From NCBI GenBank assembly GCA_037576215.1, contig JBANDB010000001.1, positions 7,502,001 to 7,566,000 on the forward strand: a stretch of DNA of 64,000 bases, in the 5' to 3' direction. Positions 1 through 10,650 of the stretch are shown piece after piece. The position numbers and the translations under genes are program-made. The notes under the pieces are model-generated. The model did not search any database, was not told the origin of the DNA, and was given only the letters and a program-made list of their open reading frames with translations. Position 1 is the stretch's first letter; the number at the start of each line of letters is the position of its first letter. The stretch comes from Armillaria gallica (lineage: Eukaryota; Basidiomycota; Agaricomycetes; Agaricales; Physalacriaceae).

Positions 1-3000
1 ATCTGCAGTTGAAGTGTTTGATTTTTTCAAGTGGATATAAGTAATACAATCATCCACACTCGTATAAGGTCTGCCGGGGATGTTACCAAAACAGTGATAA
101 GCAGACATGTTCAATGGAAAGAACCACATTAGTTCGAACCATGTTTCTAGTATGATGAGTATGATATGGCGCTCTCACCCGGCCTGTTGCGAGTTTGGTG
201 TAGAGTATTCTCCCGCTGAGATGTCGTGGTATTTCGCGGGGCGGAAGTCTTCGAGGGTGCTGATGCTGCGGGTTTTTCTAATGTGCTAGAAAAAGATTTG
301 AGTCAGACCCACAAGCCGGAAATAAACAAGCCTTAAGGCATTAAGTACCGAGGAGATGTTTCAACCAAGCATGAGGAACGAGAAACTGAAGATCCCGAAT
401 GCTTCATGGATATGCATGATCTTAGATGCCAGCGGGAGCACCATCATGTAGCTTGACTTGATATGTCTAGTTATATCATTCACTATTAGAACTTCGAGGG
501 GTGTACTGTGCGGATCCGAGAAACAGGCGCTGGGCGACAGAGTGCCTATCATAAACCGGAGACATCCAGATAAATACGCACAGAGAAGACAAGAGATGTG
601 AGTCAGGACTCAGTGTGAAAGGCTAGCATAATTAAAATAACGGCACTGTACACTGCATGGTGGGATTTGCCAAGGATTTGCTGATGGCTTTGGCCCTTAC
701 AATCACCGCCGTAAATAGCTGTGCCCGGGTACAACCGGGCGGGTACAATCTACCGTTGTGTCGGGCAGCCAAATGACGCATATACCCCAATGAAGCTGCT
801 ACTAAAGTGGCAGGGATTTCTGAATATGTCTTTGTTGGAACTTCCCGGGACCTTGAAATGTACGGTGTGCTTTGTACTATGCACTAAGGACCGTATCAAG
901 GAGTTTCCCCAATCATAGCGACGTACCGGTTCCGATAAAGGGTCCTTCCTAGTAAAGCCAACAGCAGGTGGGTGCCTCTCGGCGTGATTGGCCAGGATCT
1001 TTTAAGTATGTGCAATGCTCGTGTTGCGTTGAACACTGTTCCAGGAAGTTGGAACAATACGGGGAAACGGATAATACCGAATGGTCTTTTCGTCAACAGG
1101 CGGGGCTTTGAACTTTCTGGTTTCAATGTTACTGCCTTTTCCGAAAACGATGACTCGGATTCTGATTCGAAGAAACGAAAAAAGTGTGCACACTATAAAC
1201 AAGCGATGATGAACGTGCGCCCAAGAATCGAAGCGCAACCTGACGTGTGGCCTGATGATGGCATTGCCTGCGATCACATAGGTCTCGCAACCTAAAAACC
1301 TTTTTTGATCGTTAAATACGGGTTCCAGGGGTAGGGAGACTTTTTGCAAGCCTCTGTACGGGCGAATGGGTGCTGCATCGTTGTCGTCAACTTCCAAGCG
1401 ACTTCCGCTGGATTGTCGTTTTATTCAGAGTTAGGTGACACAATTGCGGCAGATGCCGGGCTCGGGATCTAATCGAAATGAGCGCTTGGTGAGTCATCTT
1501 CACACTTCTTCGCATCATTTGATGAGCGAGGTAATTTCATCACCCCCGGTATCCCCTTGATTGGTTTGTGCAAGAGGCATGCGCTGACCTCACGTCAGGA
1601 GCTCGTACATACCCACTCAAAAACTAATTTTGCGTCCACATAGGGCGGGACAAGGCCGCATTGACCTTTATCCTTGGACATGCTTTTGCTGGGATTGGCT
1701 TCTGGACCTCGGAAGTCGAGTTTTCAATAAAGATTACGTACTCACATCCCACCAGGAAGACCGCGCTCCTTCTCCCAGGGTCCTAAAACATAGCCATCTA
1801 GGGACTTGCCCCAGATGGCTATTCTGCTAGATAGGCTCTGCCATCTTTCCATTTGACGCATCCTACCTCACCTGCATCATCTCACTGTGTCGCCGGCCTT
1901 CCTTGAACAACCGAAACAACCGTTTTCACTTGAACTGATGTCTCTCTCTCTCTCTCACAGATATCCGATGCAGTGAAGTCTATCGCAAAGTCCGCACAGA
2001 GATACGATATCTCACGAGAATTCAGTGGACGCAAACCTTGCCATGTGTCTGAAGGTGTTTGATCCCGAAGCACACGGATATGAAGCTCAAAGTTGAATCA
2101 GAAGGCCTAAATCACGAAGAAAGGTGAGCCTAAATTTGCGCGAGCATACCCCTGGCATTGCCCCCGCAAGGTTTGTATCTCCGAGAATCTGTAACCATAG
2201 CGCTTTGTGGGACTCGGACTTTATACCGTATTATCGATGGGGAACGATAAATGGAGAATCCCGAGTTCCTAGTCATGTAAGATGCTAGCGAGAGCACCCA
2301 ACATTAAACCTTACTTGAATCTTGATATATATGGTTGTATCAGAAGTTCGAGGAGAATAATAAGCGGATCCGAGAAATGGGCAGACTTAGCGACGGAGCG
2401 CTTATCATGAACGGGAGAGATGCACATGTAGAGGACATTGAACAGTAGACATGAGTCAGCAACATACGTGGAACACTAGCACAATTAGTGCACTTTCAAC
2501 AACTCTACTGAATGCCGCTTGGTCAATTCGCCAATGGCTGTGGCCCTTACAATCACGGCAGTAATGGTTGTGCCTGGGCAGATCTACCGTTGGGTGAGAG
2601 CCAGAATACGAGTGGCAATTCAGAGTCCTGTTTTTGTCACAAAGGAAAAAGATATACAAAATAAAGAAGACATCCTTGGCGAAAGAGCACAGGATATCTG
2701 TATTATCCGCAACTTGAACGACTTCTCTATTTTCGCATTGAGATAAGGATAAGCTTTCGATCAGTTAGCACGTCCATCGTTTACAGAACCAACGCAAAAC
2801 ATACTGGCTGCACGACCAAGTAAAATTTAGATCGGGGAGAAATCCAAAGTCATTTATCGCGACAGATATAAAGGCAGTAGACTCAACTGTTTACGTCGTG
2901 TAGTAGCGAATATCCATATTAGGACAGTGAGCCGCGCCAACCATCGACCTACCATCAAGCGCGGTGATAGCGACAGTACGTAAAGGGTTGTACCCCGTGA

Positions 3001-5101
3001 ACAAGTTGGTATGTCTTCTTTCGTGTCGCCACAATATCTATACATCATCGGATCTGCGGTGAATTCTATTTAGGACAATCGGTTTATCGTTGACATCTTG
3101 GTCCAGCTCACCCGTAAACTTGGAGATCCTCCTGTTACCTGCCGCCAACACATATCCTTTCAAAAGGTTGATTGTAAATGGTGTAACACTCGTTGGAAAC
3201 TTGCCTTCGATACCTTTTGCGTAGCTTGTGCGTGGTCCTAACAATGGCCCGCTTTCTGTGGAGCAGCCAGTGGAATGCAGACTGTAAATCGTGAACATCA
3301 GTGAATTCTACATTGATCAGTGGAGACACATCGTACATCGGTTCACGCACCTCTACGTCCGTGATAAAGGTGTGGACTACGGCAGGACCCTATTACTAGA
3401 CATCCCTACAACGAGTCTCTACCTTCGAATATTAAAATCGACTCTCGTGTTTGAGAAGCATTGACTTTTCTTCTGCCACAATCATGTGTTTCTTGAGCGT
3501 GACTCCCTGGTCTGTTGGCCCATACGGTGGAAAGCGTTAGGCTCGTGGATTGGTGCCACTGGCGGTTGACTGACAGAAAGCGATATTCACGAGAACCTTT
3601 CCGCCAAAATCAAGACCAGAGGCTCATATGAGAACTCGGATCGCGGGGCGCTCTTCCGTTTCATGTACATTTCGAAGGGAAGGCTGTTCACTCTGGAGAT
3701 CCAAGAACGTATGCCAGGGCCGCCTCTATAAAGCACCGTTTTAGTACTGGTTTTATACCCAACAGTGGACGATTTTACCAGCACGAGCTCTAAAGGCCTG
3801 TCGAGAGGGTTCGTCAAGAATCTCATATTTGAGCTGTACGAAACGAACACGCAGTCCGAATTGATCTGCTCCTAGCTAGGATCGAAGGGAAGTATAGCGT
3901 GGAGCGATAAACTCACAGATGTTGACGCCGTTCTCTAAGCCACAACAAAGCAGATGGATAATGCATTAAAGAGGGATATCACGGTTCCGGCTGCTCATGA
4001 TAGAACATATTTGCGATAGCCGAGCAGCGATCGGGGTCCTTGATAAAATATAAATACAAGCGTGGCATCTGTTGCATTGAAATTTTACCTACATAGGTGG
4101 CTGAAAGCTACGGGAGATACGAGGATCTCTTATCCCTAGAAAATTTTCGATGTCTGGAAGTTTGGCTGCACAGGATGAGATAAACATGAGATAAATGGGG
4201 CACTGTGCGCGTGAGAGGGGGAAAGTTCCGGGAGGAAAGTCCAATGGGGTGATCTTTGGTAAAAAAGTCGGTTAGTGAGGAACTAAACTCTAATACGGCG
4301 CTTACCTTACATAAATGATATTATTAACTCTCACCCCATCGCGGATAGTCTTCTTACAGCTAACGATGCAAGGCGATGCAAGAGTTTACTACAAGCTCGT
4401 TGTTCCGATGCCTTGTCATCCAAAAAAGAGCCGGCGGTGTCCGATGGCGGTACCAAAACCGGCATGGCCCATTTTGTATTGCAGTGCACTCGCGCCTTAC
4501 GTACTTAGTCTTTGACAACGATGACGACGAGCACTTACGACACTCCCCGTCCTTAAACGAACAATCGCTTGCCATCGCTCAGCCAGCTTGCTGTTTCTCA
4601 TCAATGACAACATTCCCCGGCCAGTCGCCCCGCTCATCCTCATCGACAGCCGCTCCTCGACCTCGCCTCTCTGCATTCGCACTGCGCCGCGAAGAAACAT
4701 GATAGGTAGACGTAAAGCATCGCATCAGTTCGTTTCATGCTTCTGGTACAACGGGTATGGATTTACGCTCTCACGCGGACTGTGATGGGATTTTGGGAGG
4801 AGTAAGCAGTAAAGTACGCGCTGAGATGTCATGATAATCCATAGGGTAGAGATCTGCGAGAATACTGATACTGCGGGTGTCCCGGCTAGCGCGCTAGAAA
4901 ACCCTGAGTCAGACTATCAAAGCGGAAATGAGTAGGCTTCAAGGCAAAACTGAAGTAAATGTGGGTTCTATTCCGTGAGGTCCTGGGCAACTAGCAGGGG
5001 TCGAATATCGACGAGACATTCTAAGCTATTAGTTGGAACTCGAAAGTTTCACGGTGTGGTCCACAGGTAAAGAGAAGCCGAGGACCTTGAGACCTTGTTT
5101 G
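1..5101. repeat. degenerate segmental-duplication region, no gene recognised
   Basis: No convincing gene was found. Several stretches recur at about 60-75% identity by eye in the same order further right: about 170-345 matches about 4763-4960; about 420-800 matches about 2245-2640 and, partly, 5720-5880; about 3580-3950 matches about 6650-6950; about 4420-4700 matches about 7500-7690. The shared order suggests two to three tandem copies of a 3-5 kb unit that has since decayed. Neither strand gives a continuous reading frame shared by all copies. A (TC)n run lies at about 1940-1957. The ancestral content of the unit is unknown. Confidence 0.45.
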
Positions 5102-5109
5102 ATATAGAG

Positions 5110-5679
5110 TAGGGTTCCGTAAGATATTATGGGTCCGTGTTTAAAATCGGTTATAAACATCCTTCCTAATTTGGGTATTATAAACAGAGGTTTCAAACAT
5201 GTTTCAAACAACTTGGTAAGAAATGTTATTAACCTGTTAAAAATGAGATATAAACGATGTTTATAACATGCTTGCGTGTAGACAACTTCGATACCCTTGT
5301 AAAATGCCAGAGGAGCACTGTATGGCTTAATCCAGGCTCGCATACTGTTGGCGATTAGTCGGTCACGTTGTTACATTAGCCAAGATGACTGGATATATAT
5401 AGACATATCCATTACTTTTGCGAGGATTAGTGACAAAATCAAGGAAACTGTCAGAATTTCATCTGGAATGCCAACAAATACTATGTTCGTCCACCAAATT
5501 TGCTCTAGAGTTGGATAGAGCACTGATTTCTGCTTGTAAAAGCTGTGAAAACGTCATAATTATTAACAATTGTAAACACACCCATTTGGACCCCTTGTGT
5601 TTAAAACCGGTTTCAAACATGTTATAAACCATGTTTTAAATACGATGTTTAGAATTCGGACATTTCTTACGGAACCCTA
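5110..5679. mobile_element. non-autonomous hAT-type MITE
   Basis: The 570-bp element starts with TAGGGTTCCGTAAGA and ends with its exact reverse complement, a perfect 15-bp terminal inverted repeat. It is flanked by a perfect 8-bp direct repeat ATATAGAG (5102-5109 and 5680-5687), the target duplication expected for hAT insertions. No transposase frame is inside. Subterminal copies of GTTTNAAAC and GTTTATAACATG motifs occur on both sides (about 5140-5290 and 5570-5655). It splits one copy of the surrounding degenerate duplication, so it inserted after that duplication. Confidence 0.9.
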
Positions 5680-5687
5680 ATATAGAG

Positions 5688-7560
5688 ACGCAAGCGAGAC
5701 CATCCGTCATTTGAGTCGTATGGGTGTGCCATTCGCTATTAGAAGTTCGGGGAAATAATGAGAAAGCACACAGCTCTTATCGTAAACGGGAGAAGCCAAG
5801 GCACACGAAGACGAAAATAGACGCCGCTCAGCGTGGAAGACTAGCTTCACTGTGGTAGTGATGGCTGTGAATCGCCAATAACCGTACTATACGGTTCTGG
5901 ATGACCACACTACTAGAGCATCCATTAGTATCCTTAGTATTCTTGCCCGTGACCTCTCAGATAAGTAGGTGATTGAGAAATGTGTGTGACACGCTTCAAA
6001 GACCAGCTTAAAAGTTAAGTCCCATTCAACGAGAGCGGTCTAGTAGATCCAAGGGGCAGAATCATCCCGGAACACAAGAAGTCTGATCGCAGTAAGCGAA
6101 GTCACGATCATCATCATCATTTTACAGCACTGTATAATATTATCGACAGTATTGGATGCGCGCATACGGAGCCGGGAGAGTACGTTGAGCAACTAAGATT
6201 AACAGCTTGTGGCCATGGGGCTGGACGTGGCAAATGGAAGACTATTTATTGCCGCACCTGGAAAGATGGGTAGCGGCATCAGCCTGAGAGCAAACCAGAG
6301 AGGGGAGATGGGTCACCTTCTTGGTGGCGATGCGATGAACCATGCAGATGTCGGAATACAGTGTCGCCGGTCGAATGTAGCAGGACGCTCGCGATAACGA
6401 TGACAGATGTCACTTGCGTTGCGGTGCTAGGAACGAGTGATTGGTCTTGGCGGGCGCATGCCGATTGACCCGTTGTCGTAGCAGATACACCAGTGTGAGT
6501 GGCGCTCCGTTCCATGGGGAAATACAGAGCTGGTCCGTGACTGAGGATCTAAGCAAGTTTTCTCGGGCGCAGTGACCTTCAAAGGTGGGAAGGGGCAGAG
6601 GCAATTCATGCCCGTTGTTCTCATCTTGACGTCGAGAGCTGGTGGGGATGACGATGGTTCCATTGAGTGTGAAGGGCATGCTTGCCATAAGCGATGTCAG
6701 GTCACGGAGCTCCACAAAATAAGATTTCACCAACTCAAGTTCTGAGGACGTTTCCGGACCGTTGAGAGGGTTCGTCAAGTATCTCGTATTCGAGCCATTC
6801 GAAGCGAACGCGCCGTCCGAATCCATTGGTTTCTGGCTGGAAAATATTGGTACGGTTTTCATTGAGGGAAAGTCTAGTGCGGAGTGATGGACTTACGTTA
6901 CTGACGGATGTTGACATCGTTCTTTATGATGGTCGACTCATTAATGGTCCGAGAGTATCGCCCGGCGGGACCTATTAGCCAAAAGAATAAGGGGAAAAAA
7001 TAAACGGAGCGGATGTAAGGCTAAGAAGAGAGGAGTTCGTGCGCGGGAAATGGTTCAGAGGTAAAATTTGTCAATTATGCCCAGGTTTGTCTGCCTAGAG
7101 GCGTAAATCTTACTGAAAAAGTATGCCGGCCCGAAGTAAATTACAAGATGCACGTGGCATGTTTCACGTGATTCAGGGCAGAGCGAATTGAAGGAGACGT
7201 CGACATTTCCCTGGTCTCCGTCTCCGTCTCTCCATCTCTAGCGACTGGGACTGTCACTGGCACCCTCGACAAGTCCTTCTGCAATCGAAGCCGACTCAAA
7301 ATTTAGGCCCTCTCATCGTCGAATCTTCAGCGGAGTCCCTTAGCCGTCAGCTTGGAATGGCAGGATTTCACGAGGTAATTCTCCGAGGAATCACGGATGG
7401 TTTCATACTTTGGTTCTATTCCCAAAGAAAAAAGGACATTGTAGAGCATGATCTGGAGCACGAAGGACGCAGGCGAAATTGGCGGGAGAGACTGCCGCAT
7501 CAGTGGCAGTGCCAAAATCGGGCATGTCCGGTTGATGACCGCCATTTTGCAGTCGTGCCT
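5688..7560. repeat. second copy of the degenerate duplication unit, no gene recognised
   Basis: This block repeats the order of segments seen at about 2280-4700. The piece around 6740-6900 matches about 3780-3950. On the minus strand both copies encode a similar stretch around L-T-N-P-L (about 6770 and 3805), but a second frame is equally conserved, so the coding frame cannot be decided. A CAT microsatellite-like run lies at about 6110. No start, stop or intron pattern supports an intact gene. Confidence 0.35.
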
Positions 7561-8850
7561 TAGTCTTTGACGACAACATTTAACTAGCTTGCTGCTTGCA
7601 TCAACGCCATTCCCCAGCCAGTCGCCCAGCTCCTCATTCACAGCCGCGACGCCGACGACGAGATCAGCGTCTAAAACGAGATCGGCCTCACCTTCGACGC
7701 GGCCCCCAGCTGAAGATGTGGAGGTTATTGGTGGCGGGGAATCACTGATGACGGAGAAGTCGGAGAAGCACAATTAGCTGGAGGAACAGTCGGAGAAGGA
7801 GAGTGAAAGTTTGGTACAAGAACATCCCGAGTCCGAACGAGATTACTGCCAGGCTCACTATCAAGTCCTGTGCGATGAGCATCAATGGCTCGACGAAGGC
7901 AGCGCGCTGTAGTATCTTTAGTCCGTTTCTTACTCCGTGCCCTACCAATCTAATCTGATTTAGGACGGTGCCAAGGTACCAAAGCCAGACTCCCCTACAC
8001 ACCTGGCTCGAACTCACAGCCATCCACCGCAACAGACGGTACCTTCTCACACTCGAATGAATCCATTGACTATGAAGCCGGCCTTACCGTCATTTGCGAG
8101 CTCAACACTGCCGAAGATTTTTGCCGGTATTTCAACTGGCTCACCTGGAAGCTCAAGCGCAATTCGAATTACCACCTCTTCATGTTGGGAAGAAGCTCGT
8201 CAAGCTTCTCTACACGGCCTGGAGCCAGACGGGATTGGACTGGAATTTCAGTATAATACGGATAATAGGCGGCAGTCGAAGAAGTTTTTGTCGATCCAGA
8301 GGGTGCCTCAGATGGCTTATCGCAAGTCTGAATATTGGACACTGTGACCTATCCCTACGTCAAAGAAGTGGAACTATCTTTTGAACAACAAAGTGAGGAC
8401 GAATCCTCGTTGCCCGACTGGTATCCCTTACATCCTCTTCCCGATTACGGAAATCTTCTAATGTGTGTCATACTACTATTCAATCACAGGCTGATTCTTT
8501 GCCTGATTCCCAACCTCATGTGCTGTGCACCGACCCGCAGTGGACTTTTAACAAAAGTCAATCGCATGCTGATCCATTTCCTGGTTGCAACATACTTGGG
8601 GGCTCTCGCCTTTACGATCTTCCAGTTTTGCGTGCACTGCGCCAGGATGTGCTTCCATTGCGAGTGGGATGAATTGCTGCGCTATCGTAGTTACCATAAC
8701 ATCTTGCTATGGCTGCGTGTGCGATTGATTCTTGCTCGTACATTGCGGGTAACGATCATCAGTCCAGCAACTTTTCTATTCAAAAATCACTTCTTTTCAA
8801 AACTACGAGGAATATCTGGAAAATTGGGAAAGTACTTCGACAGAACCGCT
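7560..8850 (+). pseudogene. frameshifted relic of an unrecognised protein-coding gene
   Basis: Coding-like segments alternate between frames. They include a Ser/Thr/Pro-rich start (about 7589-7777), an acidic stretch with S-E-R-D-Y (about 7800-7925), EAGLTVICELNTAEDFCRYF (about 8067-8126), KKLVKLLYTAWSQTGLDWNF (about 8190-8250), RRQSKKFLSIQRVPQMAYRK (about 8271-8330) and EDESSLPDWYPLHPLPDYGN (about 8397-8455). Adjacent segments join only after single-base shifts, and at least four breaks are needed. I do not recognise the family. The 5' part matches about 4580-4700, so a truncated second copy exists. The 190-codon open frame over 8335-8907 uses the last of these segments and then runs into probable out-of-frame sequence. 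Confidence 0.4.
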
Positions 8851-8858
8851 ACGTGCAC

Positions 8859-9596
8859 CTACTTCCGCGTGTCTGGCGCGTGCCTCCGTTTTACCCTGTT
8901 CCAATGATTGGCAGTGTGGGGATAGAGTTTGACGAACTCCCTCCTGCGGTGACGCCCGGCTTTCAAGAACGGCTCTGGTATCCAACTTCCCAGCTCCCCA
9001 AGATTGCCTGCCGTCACGAAGATGTTGAGAAGTTCGGTGATATCTCTGACATCTGTCGGCTGCTTGGCGTTCATGTAGTACTTTGTGGACTCTCCGTGGT
9101 CCATCCACGCTTGGAGCTTGAGAAGTAGGAGTGGAATGAAGGGCATGAGGGGAAATGTCTGGTTGTCAGACGGATGTCGACGGTGGACGATGCTCTCTGG
9201 TGGGACTCGTGGGATGTTCATTATGCCTGGGAAGAAGAGATCGACTTTGCAGCTGCGCCTGTATCCCGGGAGGCGGTACCAGAGGACTTTGTACGTCGCG
9301 TAGGGATCTTTGGATGCAACGAGGTAGAAGCTCGTGTTAGCTGCCACGACGCGGCGTTTGAGCTCTTCTTGGGTAAAGCTGCACCCAAGGACGAGCATGT
9401 CGATGTCCTGATAATGCTATCTGATTGATGTATCCGATAAGAAGAAGCAACGTACATTGGGGTATCTGCTCATGCCATAACAGGAGCACGCTACACTCCC
9501 GACTAGGCAGCATTTGAAACCGAGAGTTGAGAGAGTTCTGACGGTCTCGCGTGTGGTGTCGAGGACTTCGTATAGGGCGAGGGTGCGACGAGACAT
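8859..9596 (-). CDS. two-exon protein with nucleotidyltransferase-like fold signature
   Basis: Exon 1 is 9456-9596 and exon 2 is 8859-9407, separated by a 48-nt GT..AG intron in phase 0, giving about 229 residues. Residues 31-51 carry L-V-G-S-V-A-C, then R-Y-P-N-D-I-D-M-L-V-L across the splice site. This is the GS(x)n-DxD pattern of nucleotidyltransferase-fold proteins. Downstream are Y-K-V-L-W-Y-R-L-P-G-Y, C-K-V-D-L-F-F-P-G-I-M-N-I-P and a Leu-rich LMPFIPLLLLKLQAW (about residue 115-130). To my knowledge this layout is common in Agaricomycete hypothetical proteins; substrate and reaction are unknown. The start is the first Met in frame before the GS motif. The frame is intact, unlike its neighbours, and it faces away from the oxidase gene at 10.6 kb. 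Alternative: a non-catalytic relative that retains only the fold. Confidence 0.65.
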
Positions 9597-10650
9597 GAGT
9601 GGTGGTAGTGATGATCAAGATTCTCGTTAGGCTTCGACCGAGATGGAAGGTTCAGAATTCAGACACGATCACATGTTGACGTCGGTTGTCGGGACTTGCA
9701 TTGATTGTATATCATGTAGGCGCCCTGATTGACCATCGTTTTATTATGGTGGGTTTAAGTGCTCGACTATGATAGCTACCGTGTTGTCATACTACATGAT
9801 ATAGGATTGGGTCCAGCCGAACGTACTCTGAGATATGTATGTGTTACTTTCACAAATTTCATAAAGTAGTTCGATGTGATTTAGCCGAGAATTCCTTTTT
9901 CTTTGCTGAAGTCTCTTATTTCGAACAGATACGGATGCTAGAATGTGTCTTAGCGGAATCGATCGGAAGAGCGATTTGGTTCCGTGCGCCACATTTTGGA
10001 ACCGATCAGTTGCTTTCCGAAAATCCCAGTTGTCCTCTTCAATGAGGGAACAGGGTCGATCAAAGGTCGATCATGTTGGGATAACCCGTGGACACGCCTG
10101 ATTAATAGAAGCTGTCAAGTTTTGTACGGAATTGCGGGCGCCATGTATTCTAGATCCTTGGGGATAGAGCACTTGGGAGAAAAGAATCAGAATTTCAAAT
10201 CGACCGCGTCGCATAATGACACGTGATCGAGGATATTGAATTCCCACGCCCTATAGTTCTTCTTTGCTTCCTACCACCACCACCACCACCAGTATGTCGG
10301 CGTCTTCCCCGCAGCACAAACGGAAGGGATCATATTTCTTTCTGTTACATTCCCCTTTCTCTATCTGTAGCTGATCTCGTGTTGTCGAGGAAACTGGCTG
10401 TGAGCGGTCAATGGTAAGCTCTTCCAAGTTCCAAAGGCATGGATCCACTTTGACCTGAAACGTCCTTTTGCAGAAAATTCCTTACATATCTCTCGAAAAG
10501 CATCTTAGGAATCCAGCTTACTATGTTACCTGATGTTAGCAGCGGCTGACAACATCTGCGGCACGGCGGCGGCGAAGGACAGTCGGCGTACACCAATCTG
10601 TAACCTATGTAAGGATTAGCTTTTCTCTGTTGTTTCTCATCATTGATACG
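9597..10650. other. intergenic region between divergent genes
   Basis: This stretch separates the minus-strand nucleotidyltransferase-like gene from the plus-strand oxidase and should hold both promoters. A short (CCA)n microsatellite lies at about 10273-10292. Open frames are short, and no conserved motif or clear TATA element was recognised. Confidence 0.4.

Noticed and set aside
1002..1397. 131-codon minus-strand frame
   Set aside because: No motif, overlapped by an equally long plus-strand frame, and not preserved in the duplicated copies.
1940..1957. (TC)n run as a polypyrimidine tract of a real intron
   Set aside because: Although followed by ACAG, no exon with a coherent frame lies on either side.
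8335..8907. 190-codon frame as a membrane protein gene
   Set aside because: Only its first 40 codons are coherent with the neighbouring relic; the rest is hydrophobic by composition and overlaps sequence better explained in other frames and by the minus-strand gene end.
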